From Mycolicibacterium sp. 018/SC-01/001 (GTDB taxonomy: Bacteria > Actinomycetota > Actinomycetes > Mycobacteriales > Mycobacteriaceae), in contig NZ_VKAA01000019.1 in NCBI RefSeq assembly GCF_007096635.1, positions 62,001 to 126,000 of the forward strand: 64,000 nt of DNA. Reading direction: 5' to 3'. A program made the translations under genes and the position numbers. Positions 31,348 to 40,168 of the stretch are shown here, one piece after another; position 1 is the stretch's first letter, and each line of letters begins with the position of its first letter. Below the pieces are notes generated by a model. It was not told the DNA's origin. It saw nothing but the letters and a program-made list of their open reading frames with translations, and ran no database searches.

Positions 31348-32201
31348 CCTTCGTTGACACCGAGCCCGTCGCCGGAAACCTGGTCGAGCGCGACGAGCGC
31401 CTCGGCCGCCGCGCTGCCCGGTTCACAGTGATAGACGACGAGGTGCTGACCCGGAGCCGTTGCGACGGTGAGGTTCTCGAACGACAGCGACAGCGCTCCC
31501 AGCACCGGATGATCGAAATGCTTTGTGCTGGAGCGTTTCGCGCGAACCTTGTGACTACTCCACAGGGTAGCGAACTCGGGGCTCTTGACCGACAGTTCAC
31601 CGACGAGTTCGACGAGTCGCTGATCGTCGCGGCCCGCGTTGTCGAGTCGCATTGCCGCCACACATCCCTCCGCGATGCGGGCCCAATCCCGATAGAACAC
31701 ACGCGCCGCCGGGTCGAGGAAGATGGCGCGCAGCAGGTTGGTCTCGTCGCCGAGCCAGCTGAACAGTGCGCGGCCCATCGAATTGATGGCCAGCAGGTCC
31801 AGGTGGCGGTTGTACAGCAGCGCCGGCGTGTGGTTCCACGTGTTCATCAGCGCGACGAGTCCCGGTGCGGCTCGTTCCGGGCGACGAGAGCCCCCGGCCC
31901 GACGCCGCGACGGCGGTTCCACCAGTGCCCGCAGGTAGGCATCCGCCTCCTCCTCGAGCAGCAGAGCGCCGGCGAGGGCATCGAGGACCTCGACGGAGGG
32001 GCGGACGTCACGGCCCTGCTCGAGGCGCACGTAGTAGGCCGTGCTGATTCCGGCCAACATCGCGACCTCGTCGCGGCGCAGTCCGGGGGTACGGCGGGGA
32101 CCGTCGGGCAGCCCGTGCCGCGACGGAGCCACCAACGCACGGCGGGCACGAAGGAACTCACCCAAGCTGGGCATCACCGGTCCGACGGTCATCTCTGCCA
32201 A
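31344..32201 (-). CDS. XRE-family HTH regulator with MmyB-like ligand-binding domain
   Basis: 285 residues. Helix-turn-helix: LGEFLRARRALVAPS ... TPGLRRDEVAMLAGISTAYYVRLEQGRDVRPS (about 12-70). A PAS-like MmyB domain follows (ALMNTWNHTPALLYNRHLDLLAINSMGRALFSWL ... VAAMRLDNAGRDDQRLVELVGELSVKSPEFATLWSSHKV), which in relatives binds a fatty-acid-like ligand. Such regulators usually control the SDR gene beside them, and here it overlaps that gene by ATGA. It also overlaps the upstream hydrolase by 13 bp, so it is embedded in an operon that itself carries TetR-type operators. Confidence 0.9.
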   Translation of the reverse strand: MAEMTVGPVMPSLGEFLRARRALVAPSRHGLPDGPRRTPGLRRDEVAMLAGISTAYYVRLEQGRDVRPSVEVLDALAGALLLEEEADAYLRALVEPPSRRRAGGSRRPERAAPGLVALMNTWNHTPALLYNRHLDLLAINSMGRALFSWLGDETNLLRAIFLDPAARVFYRDWARIAEGCVAAMRLDNAGRDDQRLVELVGELSVKSPEFATLWSSHKVRAKRSSTKHFDHPVLGALSLSFENLTVATAPGQHLVVYHCEPGSAAAEALVALDQVSGDGLGVNEG

Positions 32202-33139
32202 ATCCTCTCGTGTCGCGTGCCACCGACGTTAAGTCCGCGCTTCCCTGGCCGGGTAACCCCGCCAGGTGCACCCATGGGCTCGATTGCGTCCACGATTGCC
32301 GTCACGAAATCATCTGGCGCCTCGACGGGGGTGAAGTGGCCGCTGTCGATCACGCGGACGTCGACCTCGGCGAAGTAGTCCTGCATGTGGTCGGCCCATT
32401 CGCGGCGGACCAACGCGTCCGCGCCGGGCCACAACACGATGGTCGGTGTCGCGATGCGGGCGTCGCGTTCTGGTGGCGTCTCGTGCAGCGCCGTGTTCAC
32501 TGCTCCGGCCCCGGAGCGGTAGTACTTGATCGATGCCACCAGAGCGCCGGGGGTCGCGTACAACGTTGCCAGCCGGGCGATCTCGGCACCGTCGGGGGTG
32601 AACTCCGGTGCCGTCCAGTGGTTCCAGAAGTAGCTCAGGTACGCGTGTACGACATCGGGCCGCCCGTCGATCATGTCCTCGATCAACGGGAGTTGATGGA
32701 AGGCCTGGTACCAGTATTCGCCGTGGGTGTCGGGGGCGAGGATGCGGGAGCCGACCCCCGGCAGCGGCGGTGAGAGCACCAGATGACCGACTCGGTCGGG
32801 GTGCCGTTCGGCGATCTCGCGAGCCACCCGACCGCCCACGTCGTAGCCGGCGAGCACGGCTCGGCCGATGTCGAGTTCGTCCATCAGGGCGAGGACGGAA
32901 CGTGCTTGCGCCGCAACACCGTAGTGCTCGACCGGGTCCACGTCGTGCTTGTCGGACTCGCCGAAACCCCTCAGATCGGGCGCGATGACGTCGGCGCGGT
33001 CCCGCAGACGATCCGTCACGGCCCGGTAGTCGTGCCGGTCACCGGGCCAGCCGTGCAGCAGCACGACGGGATGCCCGGTGCCTGTTCGCTCATAGGCCAG
33101 CCGGAAACCGTCGACGGCACGGACCTGACGTTCACCCAT
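32189..33139 (-). CDS. Alpha/beta hydrolase with Asp nucleophile (epoxide hydrolase-like)
   Basis: 316 residues. Motifs: LLHGWPGDRHDYRAVTD (HGWP oxyanion loop), LAGYDVGGRVAREIAERHPDRV (Asp nucleophile), PGADALVRREW (acid region) and DSGHFTPVEAPDDF (catalytic His). The HGWP motif, the Asp and the EYWYQAFHQ cap segment are typical of soluble epoxide hydrolases and fluoroacetate-dehalogenase-like proteins; opening of an epoxide or removal of a halide are the options. Overlaps the Gfo/Idh gene by 8 bp upstream and the XRE gene downstream. The basic C-terminal 30 residues (PGGVTRPGKRGLNVGG) are unusual for the family. Confidence 0.87.
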   Translation of the reverse strand: MGERQVRAVDGFRLAYERTGTGHPVVLLHGWPGDRHDYRAVTDRLRDRADVIAPDLRGFGESDKHDVDPVEHYGVAAQARSVLALMDELDIGRAVLAGYDVGGRVAREIAERHPDRVGHLVLSPPLPGVGSRILAPDTHGEYWYQAFHQLPLIEDMIDGRPDVVHAYLSYFWNHWTAPEFTPDGAEIARLATLYATPGALVASIKYYRSGAGAVNTALHETPPERDARIATPTIVLWPGADALVRREWADHMQDYFAEVDVRVIDSGHFTPVEAPDDFVTAIVDAIEPMGAPGGVTRPGKRGLNVGGTRHERIWQR

Positions 33140-34199
33140 GGACGGCGTCCGCCCGGGTCGATGTGATCATCTCGACCAGCCGCTGAAGGCGGATCGCGTC
33201 AGGCGGTGACGGGGCGGTGTGAGTGCCGTCGCGGATGTCATCGCGCAGCGCGGCATAGACGCCGGCCGTGTTGACCGCCTGCGGCGGCAGAGATGCTCGC
33301 TCACCGAGGTCCAGTTCGACGGGCTCACCGTCGACCGCCAGCCCGAGAACCCCGGCCTGGAAGCCTGCCGGGCCGCCACCGCTGAGGGAGATCACACCGT
33401 CACGCCCGACGACGTCGAGGCGGAACAGAGCTTCGTCGACGGGTCGCCCGCCCACGATCTCGGCGGCGAGCGCGCCGCCCCCGGAGAGCCTGCCCTGGAC
33501 CAGGATGTGATCGGCGATGGTGCGCGGGTGCGTCGTCGCCGAACCGTCGACGGAGACTGTCGGGTACTGGATGGTCGTCAGGACCGAGCAGGACGCCAGT
33601 TCCCCGGCCAGATGCGTGACGATGTCCAGGGTGTGGCCGCCCATGATGGTGGGCAGATTCATTCCGGTGGCGAGATCCTCCAGGTAGAGGGCCGACTCGT
33701 CGACAGCGCCGCCGAAGCCGGACACCGCGGAATACACCGTGGCATACAGGATTTCACCGATGTCGCCGCGGCTGATCCGCCTCAGTGCCTCACGCGTGGC
33801 CGGGCTCGTCCTGCCCTGCAGCCCGACGGCCACGCGGCACCCGGCCACATCGGCACGACGGGCGATCTCGCCCGTCTCCTCCAGGGTGATGGCCACCGGC
33901 CATTCCGTGATGACGTGCTTTCCGGCATCGAGGGCAGCGACGATCAGCTCGTGATGGGACGACACAGTGGACGCCACCGCCACGATGTCGACGTCCTCGT
34001 CCCGAACCAGATCGAGCGGGTCCCCGTAGGCCGCGCGGGCGCCGAATGCGGCCGCGGCGGCGTCGGCGGACTCCTGGCGCCTGGTGGCCACCGCCACCAG
34101 TTCCAGCCCGGCCAGCGTCTGGATGGCGGGTACATGCGCAGCCCGCGCCCATCCGCGTTCAGCGTTCGCACCGATCAAGCCCACTCCGAGATCGCTCAC
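33132..34199 (-). CDS. Gfo/Idh/MocA-family (Gal80-like) oxidoreductase with EWP in place of EKP
   Basis: 355 residues from the GTG at 34199, chosen because GAGGAGG lies 8 nt upstream; a longer start at 34220 would bury that site inside the gene. Rossmann fold: VGLIGANAERGWARAAHVPAIQTL, VDIVAVASTVSSHHELIVAALDAGKHVITEWPVAITLEETGEI. The normal Glu-Lys-Pro motif, whose Lys is catalytic in Gfo/Idh enzymes, is EWPVA here, as in Gal80-like proteins. The C-terminal half is the usual open beta-sheet domain. First gene of the operon Gfo/Idh-hydrolase-XRE-SDR, preceded by TATAGT and two TetR-type operator sites. Catalytic activity is uncertain because of the missing Lys. Confidence 0.85.
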   Translation of the reverse strand: MSDLGVGLIGANAERGWARAAHVPAIQTLAGLELVAVATRRQESADAAAAAFGARAAYGDPLDLVRDEDVDIVAVASTVSSHHELIVAALDAGKHVITEWPVAITLEETGEIARRADVAGCRVAVGLQGRTSPATREALRRISRGDIGEILYATVYSAVSGFGGAVDESALYLEDLATGMNLPTIMGGHTLDIVTHLAGELASCSVLTTIQYPTVSVDGSATTHPRTIADHILVQGRLSGGGALAAEIVGGRPVDEALFRLDVVGRDGVISLSGGGPAGFQAGVLGLAVDGEPVELDLGERASLPPQAVNTAGVYAALRDDIRDGTHTAPSPPDAIRLQRLVEMITSTRADAVHG

Positions 34200-34228
34200 C
34201 GCCCATACCTCCTCAGGCACCGATTACT

Positions 34229-34243
34229 AAACGATTCGTTCAC
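34229..34243. promoter_or_regulatory. Candidate TetR operator site 3 of 4
   Basis: AAACGATTCGTTCAC. On the minus strand a -10-like TATAGT directly precedes it, the same geometry as site 2 at the lyase operon. It lies 30 bp upstream of the Gfo/Idh start. Confidence 0.75.
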
Positions 34244-34267
34244 TATACCGCGTGGGGCGGAATTGCA

Positions 34268-34282
34268 AAACGGCCCGTTCAC
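34268..34282. promoter_or_regulatory. Candidate TetR operator site 4 of 4
   Basis: AAACGGCCCGTTCAC, start-to-start 39 bp from site 3 (compare 40 bp between sites 1 and 2). It lies just downstream of the amidase reading frame. Confidence 0.72.
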
Positions 34283-34295
34283 TAACGGGCCGGCG

Positions 34296-35707
34296 TCACG
34301 GAATGGGGTGACGATCGCCGAGTCCGCCTCGGCGCTCCAGTGCCTCGCCCAGCCGTAGCAGAGTCACCTCCTCGAACCAGGGACCGGCGAGTTGAACGCC
34401 GATCGGAAGTCCCCGCGAGCTGAATCCGAACGGGACCGACAGCGCCGGCAATCCGGTCAGATTGAACGGTGCGGTCGCGGTCATCACGTGGGTCCACGGT
34501 GTGCGGACTCCGCCGATCTCGAGCTCGGTCAATCCATGCGGCACGGCAGTGATCGGGTTCACCGGACACAGCAGCACGTCGTAGTTCTCGAAGAACCCGA
34601 TGAACGCACTACGCAGCGCCTCCAGCCGCGCGTGCGCACCGAGCAGATCGTGGGCGGTGACGTCCTTGATCGCCACGATCCGCGACCCGGTGGGCGACAG
34701 CTCGTCGCCACGACCCGACGCCAGCGACCGGATGTACGGGACCAGTTCGGCGTAGTAGAACGTCAAAGCGTCGCCAGCGGCGCAGTGTCTGTCAAGAACG
34801 GCAGATCGACCTGCTCGACCTGACACCCGGCGTCGGCGAGCAACGCGCCCGCGTGTGTCACGGCGGCGGTGATCTCGGGATCCACCGGCGCAAAGGCCGG
34901 CTCGGACGCCCAGGCGACGCGTAGCCGTCGCTCGCTGTACGCCCGATCGCCGCTGAGCGACCTGGGGAGCACCGCGTACCCGTCGACGCCGTCGGGTCCG
35001 TTCAGGACCGAATACGCCAGCGCGATGTCCCGCACGCTGCGCGCCATCGGCCCGACGTGGAACCACCGCGACGCAACGGCGGGAAAGTGACCGGTGTACG
35101 GGATGCGCCCGTGCGTCGCCTTGAGTGCTGCCACGCCGGTGAAGGCCGCAGGGCCCCGTACCGAGATCGCGACATCGCTCCCCAGACCGATCGGGGACAT
35201 CCCGGCCGCGATCGCCGCCGACTCGCCGCCCGACGATCCCCCGGGCGTGAACGCCGTGTTCCACGGATTGTTGGTGCGGCCCGTGACCAGATTGTCGGTC
35301 TCGGTCCAACTGGAGAACTCGGGAAGATTCGTTTTCGCCAACGGGATGCCGCCGGCCGCCGTCATCCGCGCCACCGCAGCGGCATCGCGGGCAGGCACGT
35401 GGTCTGCGAACAGGCGACTACCGCGCTGCGTCAGCACGCCGGCCGTGTCCAGGGAATCCTTGATCGTGAAGGGGACGCCGTGCAGCGGACCGAGATCGGC
35501 GCCCGCCGACACGGCACGATCGGCCTGGTCCGCGGCTGCCAGTGCGGCGTCGCCCAGGAGCGTCACCACGGCGTTGATCGCCGGATTGACGGCTTCGATC
35601 CGAGTCAGATGCCATTCGATGAGTTCGCGGGACGATACCTGTTTCCTGGCAATCAGTTTCGCGAGCGCCGTCGCGTCCAGGTGGTGAAAATCGTTGACAT
35701 CGACCAC
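34296..35707 (-). pseudogene. Amidase-signature family hydrolase, interrupted by a frameshift
   Basis: Two overlapping frames together make one complete amidase of about 470 residues. The N-terminal part (GTG at 35707, GGGAG upstream) has the catalytic Lys in PFTIKDSLD and the Ser-cisSer-Ser signature TPGGSSGGESAAIAAGMSP, then runs to TGA at 34763-34765 after LTDTAPLATL. The C-terminal part continues one base out of phase as GDALTFYYAELV ... PVNPITAVPH ... FNLTGLPALSVPFG to the stop at 34296. The offset equals one missing base near 34766-34800, in the run GCGCCGCTGGCGACGC. This is either a real null allele or a sequencing error. Family role: hydrolysis of an amide to acid plus ammonia. It lies 11 bp after the LLM gene. 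Confidence 0.75.
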
Positions 35708-35718
35708 GTCGCTGCTCC

Positions 35719-36549
35719 CTACGCCCGGTAGCGCGCCACGAGTTCGGACCATTCGTCGAGCTTTCGCAGCGTCTCGTCGCGCCCGACGGTGGGCAACATC
35801 AGGGCGAGATGCCCGAATCCCAGGCGCTCGACGGAACTCCAGTAGCCGGGATCGGCGGGCGTACCGAACTGAGCGAGTGCAACGTCATGGCGTGCACTCT
35901 CACGGAGCTGGGCGACGCGATGAGCGAGGTGCTCGACCGGGAGCGGATTGGAGATCCACCCCGCCTCGTGACGGACGATCCGCTTCACGGTGGCGTCGGA
36001 GTCGCCGCCGATGAAGATGGGGGGATGCGGTTTGCGGACCGGCTTGGGCCGGCTGTAGGCGGCGTCGAAGTCGACGTATGTGCCGTGATACTCGGCAGGC
36101 TCGACGGTCCACAGAGCTTTGACGGCTTCGATGCGTTCATCCAACAGCGCACCTCGCGTCCTGGGATCGGTGCCGTGGTCGCGCATTTCCTCGATGTTCC
36201 AACCGGCGCCCACGCCGAAGACGAAGCGACCTCCGGAGATGTGATCGACGCTCGCGGCTTCTTTGGCCGTGATGATCGGATCACGCTGAACCAGCAGTGC
36301 GATGCCCGTGACCAGTTCGATCCGGTGGGTCACGGCAGCCGCCGCGGCGAGCGACACGAACGGATCCAGGGTGCGGAACGCGGCCGAGGGCAGCTCGCCT
36401 CCCCCCGGATACGGCGTCTCACGGCTCGCCGGGATGTGCGTGTGCTCCGCGACCGCGAGAGAGTCGAAACCCCTCTCCTCGACGGCACGGGCGAGTGACA
36501 CCGTGTCGATTCCGTCATCACCTGTGTGAGTGGCTATGCCGAATTTCAT
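35719..36549 (-). CDS. LLM-class flavin/F420-dependent oxidoreductase
   Basis: 276 residues. Luciferase-like monooxygenase fold: MKFGIATHTGDDGIDTVSLARAVEERGFDSLAVAEHTHIPASRETPYPGG at the start, RIELVTGIALLVQRDPIITAKEAASVDHISGGRFVFGVGAGWNIEEM in the middle and PKPVRKPHPPIFIGGDSDATVKRIVRHEAGWI after. The 'AEHTHIP' and 'VGAGWN' motifs match the TIGR03619-type mycobacterial F420 group, so coenzyme F420 rather than FMN is likely. It heads a two-gene unit with the frameshifted amidase. Substrate unknown. Confidence 0.9.
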   Translation of the reverse strand: MKFGIATHTGDDGIDTVSLARAVEERGFDSLAVAEHTHIPASRETPYPGGGELPSAAFRTLDPFVSLAAAAAVTHRIELVTGIALLVQRDPIITAKEAASVDHISGGRFVFGVGAGWNIEEMRDHGTDPRTRGALLDERIEAVKALWTVEPAEYHGTYVDFDAAYSRPKPVRKPHPPIFIGGDSDATVKRIVRHEAGWISNPLPVEHLAHRVAQLRESARHDVALAQFGTPADPGYWSSVERLGFGHLALMLPTVGRDETLRKLDEWSELVARYRA

Positions 36550-36691
36550 TCACCGCTCCTGTCTCTTGCCCCTCCACCCCAGTGAGAACGGCGCGGGGCG
36601 GGAAGTCATTCGGCGGCGGGCGAAAGCACTGGCAGGGGAGACCGGCAATCCACTGTTGACGTTTCCCGGCGGGCAGGTGAGCATGTCCCCC

Positions 36692-38680
36692 ATGCGCTAT
36701 GTCGTTACCGGCGGTACCGGGTTCTTGGGACGTCACCTCGTGGACCGGCTGCTGGCCCGTCCCGGCACCGAGTCGGTGCACGTCCTGGTGCGCGGTCGAT
36801 CGCTGAACCGGTTCGCGATCCTGGCCGCCCACTGGGATGACCGCGTGTCGCCGCTGGTGGGCGACCTGACCGCCCCGGCACTGGGCCTCGACGACGATGA
36901 GCTCGCCGCGCTCGGCCGGATCGACCACGTCGTGCACTGCGCCGCGCTCTACGACATCACCGCACCCGAAGACCTGCAGCGGGCCGCCAATGTCGAGGGC
37001 ACGCGGTCGGTCATCGCTCTCGCTCGCCGCCTCGACGCGACGCTGCACCACGTCTCATCGATCGCCGTGGCGGGCACGTTCCGCGGCGAGTTCACCGAGG
37101 ACGATCTCGACGTCGGTCAGCACCTGCCGACGCCGTACCACCAGACGAAGTTCGAGGCCGAACTCCTGGTCCGGGCGACGGACGGGCTGCGCTTCCGCAT
37201 CTACCGGCCCGCAGTCGTCGTGGGCGACTCCCGCACCGGGGAGATGGACAAGATCGACGGGCCCTACTACTTCTTCCCAATCCTCGCGGCGCTGGCGGCG
37301 CTGCCCCGATTCACCCCGATGATGGTGCCCGCCATCGGCCGCACCAACCTGGTGCCCGTCGACTACGTCGTCGACGCCATCACCGAGCTGAGCCACCTCG
37401 ACGGGCGTGACGGGCAGACGTTCCACCTGACGTCGCCGTCGACGATCGGGCTGCGTGGCATCTATCGCGGCGTCACACCCGCAGCGGGGCTGCCCGCCCT
37501 GGTGGGCTCCCTGCCGCGCGGTGTGGCCAGTCCTGTGCTTCACGCCCGCGGTCGCGCAAAGGTGTTGCGCGACATGGCAGCCACACAGGTCGGTCTACCC
37601 GCCGAGATCCTCGACGTCGTCGAGCTGGAGCCGACCTTCACCCGTACGCGCACTGAGGAGGCGCTGCGCGGCACCGGGATCACGGTGCCCGACTTCGCCG
37701 ACTACGCGCCACGGTTGTGGCGCTACTGGGCCCAACACCTGGACCCCAACCGAGCGCGCCGCGACGATCCCCTCGTCGGCCGGCACGTGATCATCACCGG
37801 CGCCTCGAGCGGGATCGGACGGGCGTCGGCGGTCGCGGTGGCTGCCCGCGGCGCGACGGTGTTCGCGTTGGGCCGCAACACCGCAGCGCTCGAGGAGGTC
37901 GTCGCGCAGATCCGCGATGCCGGTGGTGACGCGCACGCCTACTGCTGCGACGTCACCGACTCCGCGGCCGTCGAGCAGACGGTCGCCGCCATCCTCGAAC
38001 GCTTCGGCCACGTCGACTATCTGGTCAACAACGCCGGGCGATCGATCCGCCGATCGGTGGCCGCCTCCACCGACCGGTTCCACGATTACGAGCGGGTGAT
38101 GGCGGTCAACTACTTCGGTCCGGTGCGGATGGTGCTGGCACTGCTTCCCCACTGGCGCGAGCGGCAATTCGGGCACGTCGTCAACGTCTCCAGCGCCGGC
38201 GTGCAGGCCAACAGTCCCAAGTACAGCGCCTACATCCCGAGCAAGGCCGCCCTCGACGCGTTCTCCGAAGTCGTTGCCACAGAGACTCTTTCGGACCACA
38301 TCACGTTCACCACCATCCACATGCCGCTGGTGGCCACGCCGATGATCGCGCCGTCGCGTAGGCTCAATCCGATGCCTCCGATCAGCGCCGAACACGCAGC
38401 CGCCATGGTGGTGCGCGGGCTGGTCGACAAGCCGCCGCGCATCGACACCCCGGTCGGCACACTCTCGGATTTCGGCACGTACTTCACGCCCCGGCTCTCG
38501 CGGCGCGTGCTGCACCAGCTGTATCTGGGCTATCCGGATTCGCCGGCGGCCCGCGGTGTCGCCGACCATCGCCCCGCCCCGGTACGCACGGCGCGGCGAT
38601 CGCGCCGCACGGTGCCGACGGTGCGGGTGCCGCGACCGGTCAAACAGGCGGTGCGGCTGGTCCCCGGCGTGCACTGGTGA
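36692..38680 (+). CDS. acrA1: AcrA1, double-SDR fatty acyl-CoA reductase
   Basis: 662 residues from the ATG at 36692 (an alternative ATG at 36683 adds three residues; AGGTGAG precedes both). Two domains: an extended SDR/thioester-reductase-like half (about 1-360; VVTGGTGFLGRHLVDRLL, LHHVSSIAVAG, catalytic YHQTK) and a classical SDR half (about 370-610; VIITGASSGIGRASAVA, YLVNNAGRSI, Ser in NVSSAG, YIPSK). The order and length match Rv3391. Related two-domain enzymes reduce acyl-CoA to aldehyde and on to alcohol, and mycobacterial members are linked to wax-ester or complex-lipid synthesis. The C-terminus is Arg/Pro-rich. Its TGA overlaps the GTG of iunH. Confidence 0.92.
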   Translation: MRYVVTGGTGFLGRHLVDRLLARPGTESVHVLVRGRSLNRFAILAAHWDDRVSPLVGDLTAPALGLDDDELAALGRIDHVVHCAALYDITAPEDLQRAANVEGTRSVIALARRLDATLHHVSSIAVAGTFRGEFTEDDLDVGQHLPTPYHQTKFEAELLVRATDGLRFRIYRPAVVVGDSRTGEMDKIDGPYYFFPILAALAALPRFTPMMVPAIGRTNLVPVDYVVDAITELSHLDGRDGQTFHLTSPSTIGLRGIYRGVTPAAGLPALVGSLPRGVASPVLHARGRAKVLRDMAATQVGLPAEILDVVELEPTFTRTRTEEALRGTGITVPDFADYAPRLWRYWAQHLDPNRARRDDPLVGRHVIITGASSGIGRASAVAVAARGATVFALGRNTAALEEVVAQIRDAGGDAHAYCCDVTDSAAVEQTVAAILERFGHVDYLVNNAGRSIRRSVAASTDRFHDYERVMAVNYFGPVRMVLALLPHWRERQFGHVVNVSSAGVQANSPKYSAYIPSKAALDAFSEVVATETLSDHITFTTIHMPLVATPMIAPSRRLNPMPPISAEHAAAMVVRGLVDKPPRIDTPVGTLSDFGTYFTPRLSRRVLHQLYLGYPDSPAARGVADHRPAPVRTARRSRRTVPTVRVPRPVKQAVRLVPGVHW

Positions 38681-39711
38681 GCGCAGCGCACCTGCCGGTC
38701 TTCTGCGACGTCGACACGGGTGTCGACGACGCGATGGCGCTGGTGTACCTGTTCGGCAGTGCGGAGGCCGACATCGTGGGCATCGCCTCGACCGCGGGGA
38801 ATGTCGGCGTGCAGCAGGTGTGCGAGAACAATCTCGGCCTGCTCGAGCTCTGCGGAGTCGCCGGGGTCCCGGTGTCGAAAGGTGCCGATGCACCACTGGC
38901 GATTCCGCTACGCACCGCCGAAGACACCCACGGACCGCAAGGGCTCGGGTACGCGCGGCTCCCGGCGCCGACGGCGAGCCTCACCGACGACGACGCCGCG
39001 CAGGCCTGGGTGCGGGCCGCGCACACTCATCCGCGCGAGCTCATCGGGTTGGCCACCGGTCCCCTGACCAATCTGGCATTGGCGGTGCGCGCAGAACCGG
39101 AGCTGCCGCGGCTCCTGCGTCGGCTGGTGATCATGGGTGGATCGTTCGACTACCGCGGCAACACCACGCCCGTCGCGGAGTGGAACACGAGCGTCGATCC
39201 GGAGGCGGCAGCCGAGGTGTTCGCGGCCTGGAACGGTGCGGAGGACCTGCCGATCGTGTTGGGGCTCAACGTGACCGAGAACATCGCGATGACGCCGGAG
39301 TTGTTGAGCCGGCTCGCCGATGCCGCGGGCGCGCCGTCCCCACCGATGTCGGTGCACGACGTGCGCGGCACGGCCTCGAGCGCCGAGAACCCCGTGATCC
39401 GGGTTCTCGAGGACGCGATGCGGTTCTACTTCGAGTTCCACCACGATCAAGGCGAAGGCTATCTGGCCCACCTCCACGATCCGCTGGCCGCTGCGGTGGC
39501 TCTCGACCCAGCCCTGGTGACCTGCCGCCCCGCCGCCGTCGACGTCGAACTCGCCGGCACACTGACGCGCGGCATGACGATTGCCGACTGGAGCGGGCAC
39601 TGGGGTCGAGAGCCCAACGCGCTCATCGGTGTTCAGGTCGACGCCGCGGCGTTCTTCGACCACTTCATCGATCGGGTGGGCGCATTCGCCCGCACACTCA
39701 GTCGTCGGTGA
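38677..39711 (+). CDS. iunH: IunH, inosine-uridine preferring nucleoside hydrolase
   Basis: 344 residues from a GTG overlapping the acrA1 stop (GTGA). The N-terminal Ca-binding signature is VFCDVDTGVDDAMALVYL. The conserved IMGGSFDYRGNTTPVAEWNTSVDPEAAAEVFAAW contributes the nucleoside-binding Asn/Glu residues, and the C-terminal HHDQGEGYLAHLHDPLAAAVAL carries the second Asp/His pair (HDPLA). The enzyme cleaves the N-glycosidic bond of ribonucleosides to base plus ribose. Matches Rv3393 in position after acrA1, although the cmaA1 gene present in M. tuberculosis is absent here. Its 3' end overlaps ohr by 14 bp, convergently. Confidence 0.93.
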   Translation: MSAAHLPVFCDVDTGVDDAMALVYLFGSAEADIVGIASTAGNVGVQQVCENNLGLLELCGVAGVPVSKGADAPLAIPLRTAEDTHGPQGLGYARLPAPTASLTDDDAAQAWVRAAHTHPRELIGLATGPLTNLALAVRAEPELPRLLRRLVIMGGSFDYRGNTTPVAEWNTSVDPEAAAEVFAAWNGAEDLPIVLGLNVTENIAMTPELLSRLADAAGAPSPPMSVHDVRGTASSAENPVIRVLEDAMRFYFEFHHDQGEGYLAHLHDPLAAAVALDPALVTCRPAAVDVELAGTLTRGMTIADWSGHWGREPNALIGVQVDAAAFFDHFIDRVGAFARTLSRR

Positions 39712-40120
39712 CGGTGAGCTTGACGTCGATGTTGCCGCGCGTCGCATTGGAGTACGGGCACACCTGATGAGCCTTCTCGGTCACCTGACGTGCGGTCTCG
39801 GCATCGACGTTCGGCAGGGTGATCTCGAGCTCGACGGCGAGACCGAAGCCGCCGTTGTCCAACTGCCCGATCGACACCTTCGCACCCACCGCGGAATCGG
39901 AGACATCGACCTTGTCCTGACGGGCGACCAGACGCAGCGCGGAGTGGAAGCACGCCGCGTAGCCGACGGCGAAGAGCTGCTCGGGGTTGGTGCCGTTGCC
40001 GCTGCCACCCATCTCCTTCGGGATGGCCAGGTCGAAGTCGAGGCGACCGTCCGAGGATCGGCCGTGGCCGTCGCGGCCTTCCCCGGTGGCGAGGGCTTCT
40101 GCGGTGTAGAGCGTCTTCAT
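39698..40120 (-). CDS. ohr: Ohr, organic hydroperoxide resistance peroxiredoxin-like protein
   Basis: 140 residues from the ATG at 40120. OsmC/Ohr fold with both redox cysteines: YAACFHSALRL near residue 60 and VCPYSNATRGNIDV near 125. The N-terminal TLYTAEALATGEGRDGH and the Arg/Glu network residues are as in Ohr rather than OsmC. It reduces organic and fatty-acid hydroperoxides using dithiol (lipoylated) donors. No OhrR-type MarR gene is adjacent, but a 20-bp inverted repeat lies 49 bp upstream. Confidence 0.93.
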   Translation of the reverse strand: MKTLYTAEALATGEGRDGHGRSSDGRLDFDLAIPKEMGGSGNGTNPEQLFAVGYAACFHSALRLVARQDKVDVSDSAVGAKVSIGQLDNGGFGLAVELEITLPNVDAETARQVTEKAHQVCPYSNATRGNIDVKLTVTDD

Positions 40121-40168
40121 ACGTCGTCCTTTCGGTGGGGTACCACTGACCTGAACCATAGGACGCAA

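Noticed and set aside
34763..34810. Programmed -1 frameshift in the amidase gene
   Set aside because: No slippery heptamer of the X-XXY-YYZ kind and no obvious downstream pseudoknot; amidases are not known to use recoding. A mutation or sequencing error is simpler.
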